Source: Candidatus Aminicenantes bacterium RBG_13_64_14 (GTDB taxonomy: Bacteria > Acidobacteriota > Aminicenantia > Aminicenantales > Saccharicenantaceae). From it: a DNA stretch of 13,031 nucleotides. The stretch is taken from positions 6,929 through 19,959 of the forward strand of contig MEXZ01000078.1 of NCBI GenBank assembly GCA_001773855.1. Reading direction: 5' to 3'. Below are positions 1-5,582 of the stretch, one piece after another (positions within the stretch are counted from its first letter, which is position 1; each line of letters opens with the position of its first letter). The notes below the pieces were generated by a model. It saw only the letters and a list, made by a program, of their open reading frames with translations. It had not been told where the DNA came from and made no database searches. A program made the translations under genes and the position numbers.

Positions 1-1363
1 TGTCGATGTCCCCGGCCGCGTGGATCTCCGTGACACAGTACAGGGCGCAGCCGGCCAGCCCGGGGAAGTCGATCGACAAATCCCGGCCGCCGAAGATGCC
101 CCGCTCGCGGAGGGCCCGGTTGACGGCCGCGACCGTTTTCCCGGTCCCCGAGAAGTCCACGACAAACTCCTTGAAATGGGGCCCCCGGAAGCGGGGCGCC
201 TTGACGCCGGGCAAGGCGGCGATCCTCTTCATGGCGTACTGGGATCTCTGGAGGATGACTTGACCGAGGTCGGCCATCCCGTGGGGACCCATGAGGGCGA
301 GGTAGACGCCGGCCGTGATGCCCCAGAGGGCGGCGGCCGTGCCGACGAACTCTTTCCCTTTCTCCCGGACTCCGAAGGACGTTCGGTCGTAGGCGACGTC
401 GCCGAAGCCGTATTCGCCCGGGATGGACGTCCGGGCGATGCCGAAGAGGCGGGACGGGTATTCCATGACGAATTTTTCCTCGTCCCGCGTGGCGATGAAC
501 CCGGCCTGGCCGCCGCCATAGTTCATGTGCATCCCGAGGGGCTGGATGTCGCCGCAGACGATGTCGGCCCCGTAGCGGGACGGGGGCTCGAGGACTCCCA
601 GGGAACTGGGGTCGGCGCCGACGACGCAGAGCCCGCCGCGGCCGTGGGCCAGCTCGGCGATCCGCCGCCCCGCGGTCTCGAGAAAGCCGAGATAGGAGGG
701 ATTCTCGAAGTAGACGGCCGCCGTCCGATCCGTGAACTTGGCCGCCAGGTCGTCGAGGTCCATCCGGCCCGTCTCCGGATCGTGCGCGACCGTCCTGACC
801 GTCATCACACCCCGGCTGTAATTTTTCATGGTCAGTAGGCGGTCGGGCCCGGTCGTCCCGGCGACCAGGACCTCGTCCCTTTTCGTGATCCGGCCAGCCA
901 TCCGGACCGAGGTGCTCGCCGCCTGGCACCAGTCGAAGGTGGGCACGTTGACAACATCCATGTCCAGGAGTTCGGCCATCATGCTCTCGTATTCGAAAAG
1001 GGCCTGGAACCGGCCGTGATCCTCGTAGGGCTCTCCGCCGTAAGCCGTGAGAAACTCGGACCGGCGGTTGATCTCGTCGCAGACCGCCGGGACGTCATGG
1101 GGCCAGCAGCCCCCGCCCAGGAAACACAGGCATTCCGCGGCGGAGCGGTTCCTGGAGAGGACCGCTTCGACGTGCCGCTTCAGGGCCCCCTCCGCGGCCA
1201 AGGGTTCGGGGAGGTTCATCCGGCCCTTGAAACGGAGGCGCTCCGGGATGTCGGCGTAGAGCTCGTCGATGCTCGACACGCCGATCTCGCGGAGCATCCG
1301 CGCCTTGACCTCGGGGACGGAATTCGGGATGTAGGGGTGGACGAAGGGTTTTTCGTTACTCAT
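1..1363 (-). CDS. Divergent glycine dehydrogenase (decarboxylating) subunit 1, GcvPA-like; C-terminus cut by window edge
   Basis: The open minus-strand frame from ATG 1363 has no stop before the window edge, giving 454 residues. Canonical GcvPA proteins are about 440-450 residues, so little is missing. GGAGG about 5 nt upstream supports the start. Family landmarks are HPYIPNS (9-15), EIGVSSIDELYADIP (26-40), FLGGG (81-85), RSEFLTAY (101-108), a FEYESMMAELLDMDV-like helix (123-137) and YLALMGPHGM in the C-terminal third. In the glycine cleavage system GcvPA pairs with GcvPB, which carries the PLP lysine, to decarboxylate glycine. Two normally invariant stretches are different here. The region after the Tyr of SEF-TAY reads GGEPYEDHGRFQ (109-120) instead of a TPYQPEISQGTLQ-type motif. 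Around 310-345 the usual HIRREKATSNIC-type segment is replaced by YDRTSFGVREKGKEF. It follows the SDR gene by 36 bp, probably in one operon, and a gcvPB-like gene may lie beyond the left edge. Fold assignment is confident; activity on glycine is uncertain. Confidence 0.82.
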   Translation of the reverse strand, partial: MSNEKPFVHPYIPNSVPEVKARMLREIGVSSIDELYADIPERLRFKGRMNLPEPLAAEGALKRHVEAVLSRNRSAAECLCFLGGGCWPHDVPAVCDEINRRSEFLTAYGGEPYEDHGRFQALFEYESMMAELLDMDVVNVPTFDWCQAASTSVRMAGRITKRDEVLVAGTTGPDRLLTMKNYSRGVMTVRTVAHDPETGRMDLDDLAAKFTDRTAAVYFENPSYLGFLETAGRRIAELAHGRGGLCVVGADPSSLGVLEPPSRYGADIVCGDIQPLGMHMNYGGGQAGFIATRDEEKFVMEYPSRLFGIARTSIPGEYGFGDVAYDRTSFGVREKGKEFVGTAAALWGITAGVYLALMGPHGMADLGQVILQRSQYAMKRIAALPGVKAPRFRGPHFKEFVVDFSGTGKTVAAVNRALRERGIFGGRDLSIDFPGLAGCALYCVTEIHAAGDID

Positions 1364-1399
1364 GCACACCTCCGGAAAAACGACGTTCAAAGGGACGCT

Positions 1400-2182
1400 T
1401 CAGGCGATCCCGCCGCCGTCGACGACGAGGAAGGCGCCGGTCACCCATTTCGAAAGGTCGCCGGCGAAGAAGAGGACCGCGTTGGCCACGTCCCCGGGCG
1501 TCCCGACCCGGGCCAGGGGCCGGCGGGCTGCCTCGGTCATGAACTCCGCTTCATCCCGGCCGAGCTGGGCGCACTCGCTCCGGAGCAGGGGCGTGTCGAC
1601 GTCGCCGGGACAGACGCAATTGACCCGGATCCCCTGCGGGCCGTGGTCGATGGCCATGGCCCGGGTCATGTTGAGGATGCCTCCCTTGGCCGCGCAATAG
1701 GAGACGGCGTCGGGACCGCCCTTGAGGGCCCAGCCGGAGCCCATGTTGATGATGCTTCCGCCGCCGGCGCGGGCCATAAGGGGGATGACCTGGCGCGATA
1801 AGAGGAACGTGCCCTTGAGCATGACGTCGACCGCCCGGTCCCATTCGCTCTCGCTGCAGTCCACGGTGTTCTTGCGGATGACCAGGCCGGCACTGTTGAA
1901 AAGGATATCGACGCGTCCGAACGCGGCCACGGTTTTCTCCACGGCGAGCCTGCAGTCGGTCTCCGAACGGACATCGCAGCGGACGAACAGGGCCCGGCCG
2001 CCGGTCGCTTGGATCTCGTCCGCGGCCTGACGTCCCCTCACCTCGTCGACGTCGAGGAGAGCCACCGCGCAGCCGAATTCAGCCAGTCGCCGGGAGGTCT
2101 CCCGGCCGATGCCCGAGGCCGCCCCGGAGACGACGGCGGCACGACCGGCAAGGGAGAGAATTTCGAGTGCCTTGGTGTTCAT
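1400..2182 (-). CDS. Short-chain dehydrogenase/reductase (classical SDR), NAD-type
   Basis: This 260-residue protein has the usual length of a classical SDR oxidoreductase with a single Rossmann domain, acting in the cytoplasm. The nucleotide-binding motif is SGAASGIG (19-26). An Asp at the end of beta-2 (LLD, D44) favours NAD(H) over NADP(H). Also visible are CDV (69-71, adenine contact), NSAG (96-99), the catalytic Ser (near S149), Tyr162 and Lys166 in YCAAK, PGDVDTP after beta-6, and the terminal VDGG. The Asn of the usual NSYK tetrad, expected in a VNLKG-like segment, is Met121 (VMLKG). The ATG at 2182 lies about 24 nt below a predicted transcription start, with GGAG about 10 nt upstream. 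It is first in an apparent operon with the GcvPA-like gene. The substrate cannot be inferred; a hydroxy-acid or alcohol is possible. The family call is near certain. Confidence 0.93.
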   Translation of the reverse strand: MNTKALEILSLAGRAAVVSGAASGIGRETSRRLAEFGCAVALLDVDEVRGRQAADEIQATGGRALFVRCDVRSETDCRLAVEKTVAAFGRVDILFNSAGLVIRKNTVDCSESEWDRAVDVMLKGTFLLSRQVIPLMARAGGGSIINMGSGWALKGGPDAVSYCAAKGGILNMTRAMAIDHGPQGIRVNCVCPGDVDTPLLRSECAQLGRDEAEFMTEAARRPLARVGTPGDVANAVLFFAGDLSKWVTGAFLVVDGGGIA

Positions 2183-2212
2183 GGACGCGCGCTCCGGGTC
2201 GGGGCGGTTTCG

Positions 2213-2241
2213 GATATACCACAGGGGCCGGGGACTGTCAA
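2213..2241 (-). promoter_or_regulatory. Sigma70-type promoter of the SDR/GcvPA-like operon
   Basis: On the minus strand TTGACA (2236-2241) and TATATC (2213-2218) are separated by exactly 17 bp. The predicted transcription start is near 2206, leaving about 24 nt of leader before the SDR start codon. That is too short for a glycine riboswitch, and none is seen. Confidence 0.7.
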
Positions 2242-2267
2242 CGAAACGGGCGCCGGTTCCGCGGGGA

Positions 2268-2417
2268 TCACCAACCGTAGCCGAGGGCGAACATCGGGAC
2301 CCAGATCTTCATCTCGTAGACCCCGGGCATCATGCCTTCCGTGACCGTCCGCTTTTGGCCGATCAGGTATTCCAGGCCGCCGCGGACCTGGAGCCTTTTC
2401 TTCCAATCGAGCACCAT
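2268..2417 (-). CDS. 49-residue ORF resembling the C-terminal strands of an outer-membrane beta-barrel; possible gene remnant
   Basis: An in-frame TAG immediately precedes the ATG, so the ORF cannot extend upstream in this frame. The sequence reads as two or three amphipathic beta-strands (LQVRGGLEYLI, then YEMKIWVPMFALGYGW). It ends with aromatic or large hydrophobic residues at -1 (W), -3 (Y), -5 (L) and -7 (F), the pattern of the BAM-recognised signal at the end of outer-membrane barrels. There is no signal peptide. AGGG lies about 6 nt upstream as a weak ribosome binding site. The simplest reading is the surviving 3' end of a deleted outer-membrane protein gene. A genuine small protein or chance coding are alternatives. 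Confidence 0.35.
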   Translation of the reverse strand: MVLDWKKRLQVRGGLEYLIGQKRTVTEGMMPGVYEMKIWVPMFALGYGW

Positions 2418-2480
2418 CTAATACCCTACCAGTCTAAAAAAAGTCAATCCCCGAACTAGCTCCGGTCCGTCCACGATTCA

Positions 2481-2489
2481 TGGTAGAAT
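2481..2489 (+). promoter_or_regulatory. Extended -10 promoter element of thiD
   Basis: TGG followed by TAGAAT (2484-2489) fits an extended -10 box. No good -35 is seen 16-18 bp upstream, as is common with extended -10 promoters. Transcription would start near 2496, so an ATG at 2480 cannot be the start codon. This supports ATG 2519 for ThiD. Confidence 0.5.
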
Positions 2490-2492
2490 CGC

Positions 2493-2511
2493 ATCGCCCC
2501 ATTGGGGCGAT
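2493..2511 (+). repeat. Perfect 8-bp inverted repeat with 3-nt loop in the thiD leader
   Basis: ATCGCCCC and GGGGCGAT flank an ATT loop. The palindrome covers the predicted transcription start and early leader and ends 7 nt before ATG 2519, next to the AAGGGA ribosome binding site. It could be an mRNA 5' hairpin controlling translation or stability, or a repressor operator. No THI-box (TPP riboswitch) consensus is present. Confidence 0.65.
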
Positions 2512-2518
2512 AAGGGAA

Positions 2519-3331
2519 ATGACGAAGAATCTGGTCTCCATCGCCGGCTACGACCCCTCGGCGGGGGCGGGCGTCCTTCTCGACATCGGGGTCTTCGAGC
2601 GCCTCGGTTATCGGGGCTTCGGCGTGCTGACGGCCGTCACCGCCCAGAACCCGGAACGGGTTGACCGCGTCTTTCCCCTCGCGGCCCGGGCCGTCGCGGA
2701 TCAATTCGGCCGGTTATTGGAAACGGCCGTCATCGCCGGGATCAAGGTCGGCATGATCGGCACGGCCGGGAATCTGGACGCCGTCGCCCGGATCCTGGCC
2801 CGCAAGGCGCGGATCCCCCGGGTCGTCGACCCGGTCTTCCGATCGAGTTCGGGCGCCGTCCTTCTTGAAAAGAAGGCTTGGCCACGCTATCTGGACGTCC
2901 TTGGAGGAAAAGCTGACCTCATCACGCCCAACTTGGACGAGGCGGAGATCCTCGTGGGCGGCCCGGTCCGATCGGTCCCGACGATGCGGAAAGCGGCGGC
3001 CGAGATCACCCGGGCAGGCCGCATCCCGTGCCTCCTCAAGGGCGGCCATCTCCAGGGAAAGGCGGTTGACGTCCTCTACGACGGCCGGGATTTCACGGAC
3101 TTCGAACATGGACGGTCGGTCAAGGATGTCCACGGGACAGGATGTTTCCTGTCTTCCGCGATCCTCGGCCACCTGGCTGAAGGGCGCACGCTCAAAGAAG
3201 CCTGCGGACTGGGGATCGCCCTCGTCGGAAAGGCCATCCGCGAGGCCGTCCCGGCTGCGGGAGGCCGGTGGACCTTCGACCTCAGTCGAGGACCGAACCG
3301 GGGGCCGTCGAGGGGTCTAAGGCGATGCTGA
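2519..3331 (+). CDS. thiD: Hydroxymethylpyrimidine/phosphomethylpyrimidine kinase ThiD
   Basis: ThiD phosphorylates HMP and HMP-phosphate to HMP-pyrophosphate, the pyrimidine half of thiamine, in the cytoplasm. The 270-residue length is normal. It shows the N-terminal SIAGYDPSAGAG substrate loop (7-18; usually AGSDPSGGAG), TAVTAQN in the flap region, VDPVF, TPNLDEAE, LLKGGH and the ribokinase-like anion-hole motif VHGTGC (204-209), with Cys209 matching the catalytic-site cysteine of ThiD. ATG 2519 is preferred over the in-frame ATG 2480, which lies upstream of the -10 box. The last 50 bp overlap the 3' end of the convergent substrate-binding protein gene, and the low-complexity Arg/Gly/Pro tail (about 258-270) lies mostly in that overlap. 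No other thiamine gene is in the window, so a salvage role fits. Confidence 0.92.
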   Translation: MTKNLVSIAGYDPSAGAGVLLDIGVFERLGYRGFGVLTAVTAQNPERVDRVFPLAARAVADQFGRLLETAVIAGIKVGMIGTAGNLDAVARILARKARIPRVVDPVFRSSSGAVLLEKKAWPRYLDVLGGKADLITPNLDEAEILVGGPVRSVPTMRKAAAEITRAGRIPCLLKGGHLQGKAVDVLYDGRDFTDFEHGRSVKDVHGTGCFLSSAILGHLAEGRTLKEACGLGIALVGKAIREAVPAAGGRWTFDLSRGPNRGPSRGLRRC

Positions 3332-4316
3332 CAGCCTTGTTCACGCGGTCGAGAAGGCCCTTCGAAAAGTTGACTCCCTGTTTTCCTGCGGTCTCCGTAT
3401 TGATGTAGAGCCTGATCTCGTCCATGGACTGGATGGGGATCCGGGCGGGGCTCTCGCCGTTCTTCACCCGGACCGCGATCCGGCCCGTCTTGTAACCCAT
3501 GTCGTAAAAATCGAACCCCAGCGCCGCGCAGGCGCCGAACTCGACGGAGCGGAGGAAACTGCCGAAGAGGGGCAATCCATTCTCCTCGGCCGCCCGGCCG
3601 ATGACGTCGAACGCGCTGTTGATCGTGTTGTCGGACATCGGGAAAAGGACATCGACTTTCTCGTTGAGCAGGCCCTGGACCAGGCCGTGGATCTCGTGAG
3701 GGCTGGTCACGGGGACGGCGATCATCTCGAAACCGAGTTCCGCGGCGCTCTCCCGGGCCAGGTCCAGGTAGTATTCCGAGTTGATCTCGGAAGGCGTCCA
3801 GAGCGACCCAACGCGCCTCGCCTTCGGGAGGACCTCGCGGATGAGGGCCATCGTCTGCCGGATGGGCCCCGTGGAGGCCACCCCCGTGACATTTCCGAGG
3901 TGGTCGTCGGCCGACCTGCCCGCCCCGACGAGGTAGGGCACGGCGACCGCGCTGAAGACGATCGGCGTCGTCCGGCCGGCGAGGATGGCCGCCTGGAGGG
4001 CCTGCGTCGACATGGGGATGATCATGTCCACCCGCTCGGCGACGAGCTGCTGGGCGATCCTCTGGACCTCGGAGATGTCGTTATTGGCGATACGGATGGT
4101 GACGACGATCTCCTTCCCGTCGCGCAGGCCCGCGTCGGCGAAGGCCTGGAGGATGCCCCGGCGGACCTCATTGGCCGTCGGCGAATCCACCGATTGGAAG
4201 ATGCCGATGGCATAAGGCTTGGGCGCGGCGGCGGCGGGGGAATCCTCTTTTCTACGGCAGGAGGGGAAAAAGAGGAGGGCTGCCAGCAGGCCGACGGAGA
4301 GCGCCGTTTTTTTCAT
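3282..4316 (-). CDS. ABC-type substrate-binding lipoprotein (ABC_sub_bind, PF04392-like)
   Basis: This 344-residue protein has a lipoprotein signal peptide: MKK, a hydrophobic stretch at 6-17, and FPSC with Cys20 as the lipidated residue. A charged and Ala-rich linker leads to a periplasmic-binding-protein type I fold. The domain opens with YAIGIFQSVDSP, followed by RRGILQAFADAG, VDMIIPMSTQALQAA, TPIVFSAVAVP, RRVGSLWTP, DVLFPMSDNTINSA and PLFGSFLRSVEFGACAALGFDFYDMGY. This is the characteristic order of the ABC_sub_bind family, some members of which bind aromatic amino acids. These proteins normally sit beside a permease and an ATPase gene. Neither is in the window, so this copy looks orphaned. 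It is 57 bp downstream of the dehydratase gene on the same strand and overlaps thiD at its 3' end. The ligand is unknown. Confidence 0.88.
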   Translation of the reverse strand: MKKTALSVGLLAALLFFPSCRRKEDSPAAAAPKPYAIGIFQSVDSPTANEVRRGILQAFADAGLRDGKEIVVTIRIANNDISEVQRIAQQLVAERVDMIIPMSTQALQAAILAGRTTPIVFSAVAVPYLVGAGRSADDHLGNVTGVASTGPIRQTMALIREVLPKARRVGSLWTPSEINSEYYLDLARESAAELGFEMIAVPVTSPHEIHGLVQGLLNEKVDVLFPMSDNTINSAFDVIGRAAEENGLPLFGSFLRSVEFGACAALGFDFYDMGYKTGRIAVRVKNGESPARIPIQSMDEIRLYINTETAGKQGVNFSKGLLDRVNKAVSIALDPSTAPGSVLD

Positions 4317-4330
4317 GGCCGGTCGCCCTC

Positions 4331-4360
4331 ATCTTAGTCCAAATCCGAGCTCGTATGCAA
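4331..4360 (-). promoter_or_regulatory. Possible promoter of the substrate-binding lipoprotein gene
   Basis: On the minus strand TTGCAT (4355-4360) and TAAGAT (4331-4336) are 18 bp apart, in the 57-bp gap behind the dehydratase gene. Each box matches consensus only partly, so co-transcription from the dehydratase promoter is equally possible. Confidence 0.33.
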
Positions 4361-4373
4361 GAGGCCCCGAGCG

Positions 4374-5348
4374 TCAAGCCGGGCCGGCGATCGCCCGGAA
4401 GCGCTCGGGAGAGACGTTGCCGCCGCTGACGACCGCGACGACCGTTCTATCCCGCCATTTCGCCGGCGAATAGAGCAGGGCGGCGAAGGGCAACGCCCCG
4501 GCCCCCTCGACCATCCTGCCGTGGTGTTCGTGGACGAGGGCCATGGCCCGGGAGATCAGGGGTTCAGGAACCTCCTCGATGAAATCAATGAGATCCCGGC
4601 AGAGCGGGAAGGTGATCGCGCCGGGTTCGATCCCACCGGCGACCGCGTCGGCGATCGTTTCCTTCTCGTCGATCTCGACGAGACGGCCCGCCGCGATGGA
4701 CGCGGCCATGAAGGCCGATGTCTCGGGCTCGACCCCGATGATGCGCGTTTCCGGCCGGGCCGATTTGAGAAAACCGGCTATCCCGGCGATGAGCCCGCCG
4801 CCCCCGACGGGAACGAGGACGTCTTCGAAACGGGACAGGTCGTCGTTGAGCTCGAGCCCGACCGTTCCGGCGCCGAAAACAATGTCCCAGTCGTTATAGG
4901 GTGAAACGAAGACCCGTCCCGTCTGTCCGGCGAATTCCCGGGCGATTGATTCGGCCTTGTCGCAGCTCGCTCCCCGAACCTCGACGTCGACCCCCAAGGC
5001 CTCGATCCTTTTTCTCTTGACCTCGGCCGCCGTGACCGGAAGGAAGAGCTTGAGCCCGATGCCCTCGAGTTTCGAGGCATGGCTGATGGCCAGGCCGTGG
5101 TTTCCCGTCGAGGCCGAGACGACGCCCCGATCCCTGTCCGCGTCGGAGAGCGATCGGAGCTTGTTGAGCGCGCCCCGCAGCTTGAACGAGCCCGTGATCT
5201 GATCGCACTCCCACTTGACGTAAACCCGGGCGCCCGTCACCCGGCTCAGCGGCTCGGAATACTCGAGCGGCGTCCACCGGATATCGGACGCGATCCGTCC
5301 ATACGCCTCTCGCACTTTGTCGGGAAAATTCACCGCCTGATTGATCAT
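4374..5348 (-). CDS. Threonine/serine dehydratase-family PLP enzyme (fold type II)
   Basis: This 324-residue single-domain PLP enzyme fits catabolic threonine/serine dehydratases or serine racemases, which deaminate hydroxy-amino acids to 2-oxo acids. The PLP lysine is K56 in TGSFKLRGA. The substrate loop is STGNHG (80-85), where many threonine dehydratases have SAGNHAQG. The phosphate-binding glycine loop is GGGGL (182-186), SPYNDWD lies at 149-155, and SGGN (308-311) lies near the pyridine-nitrogen site. There is no C-terminal ACT regulatory domain, so it is unlike biosynthetic IlvA. GAGG directly before ATG 5348 gives a ribosome binding site. EutB-like hydroxyectoine or hydroxyaspartate dehydratase activity is an alternative that cannot be separated here. 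It may be co-transcribed with the downstream binding-protein gene. Confidence 0.87.
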   Translation of the reverse strand: MINQAVNFPDKVREAYGRIASDIRWTPLEYSEPLSRVTGARVYVKWECDQITGSFKLRGALNKLRSLSDADRDRGVVSASTGNHGLAISHASKLEGIGLKLFLPVTAAEVKRKRIEALGVDVEVRGASCDKAESIAREFAGQTGRVFVSPYNDWDIVFGAGTVGLELNDDLSRFEDVLVPVGGGGLIAGIAGFLKSARPETRIIGVEPETSAFMAASIAAGRLVEIDEKETIADAVAGGIEPGAITFPLCRDLIDFIEEVPEPLISRAMALVHEHHGRMVEGAGALPFAALLYSPAKWRDRTVVAVVSGGNVSPERFRAIAGPA

Positions 5349-5366
5349 CCTCGTCCTCTACTTCTT

Positions 5367-5375
5367 AACATAGCA
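5367..5375 (-). promoter_or_regulatory. Possible extended -10 promoter of the dehydratase gene
   Basis: On the minus strand TGC precedes TATGTT (5367-5372), 18 bp before the ATG. No recognisable -35 is present. Confidence 0.33.
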
Positions 5376-5544
5376 CAAGCCTAAATGCGGTTTCCAGAGA
5401 AGGCCGCGAAAAAGGGGCCGAGGGGTGTCGTCGAAGGGAGCTAGATTCAAGACTCGTTCCAGATATTTCCTAAATAAACGGCTTTCTGCCCTCTCTCCTC
5501 TAACGCCACCCGGGCAGAGAGGGGGGCCATGGCGACGCGGCGAA

Positions 5545-5573
5545 TTGAGAAATGCCTCTGGCGAGGGTACAAT
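5545..5573 (+). promoter_or_regulatory. Sigma70-type promoter of DUF72-lysA, giving a near-leaderless mRNA
   Basis: TTGAGA (5545-5550) and TACAAT (5568-5573) are separated by exactly 17 bp. Transcription should start near 5580, about 3 nt before ATG 5583. No Shine-Dalgarno sequence can fit in that leader. An in-frame ATG at 5529 lies upstream of the promoter and is excluded as a start for transcripts made here. Confidence 0.65.
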
Positions 5574-5582
5574 AGAGTCCGC

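Larger units (their letters stand above)
2183..2518. other. 336-bp intergenic region between divergent SDR and thiD
   Basis: No confident full-length gene lies here. It contains the SDR promoter, a 49-codon minus-strand ORF resembling the end of an outer-membrane barrel, an AT-richer patch at 2418-2460 with a T7 run on the minus strand, and the thiD extended -10 box with its leader palindrome. On the minus strand TTGACT (2442-2447) and TATTAG (2418-2423) are 18 bp apart. This is a weaker promoter-like pair whose start point would fall inside the small ORF, so it could be a second, distal SDR promoter. Confidence 0.5.

Noticed and set aside
20-838. Plus-strand ORF of 272 codons opposite the GcvPA-like gene
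   Set aside because: Low-complexity Gly/Asp/Arg/Val product typical of the antisense frame of GC-rich coding DNA; the opposite strand has clear family motifs.
2183-2212. Glycine riboswitch in front of the SDR/GcvPA-like operon
   Set aside because: Only about 24 nt separate the predicted transcription start from the start codon, too short for the aptamer.
2461-2518. TPP riboswitch upstream of thiD
   Set aside because: The leader is only about 23 nt from the predicted transcription start and lacks the THI-box consensus; only a simple hairpin is present.
5529-5582. Upstream start (ATG 5529) adding 18 residues to DUF72
   Set aside because: It lies upstream of a well-spaced -35/-10 pair, and the extra residues have no counterpart in the usual DUF72 N-terminus.
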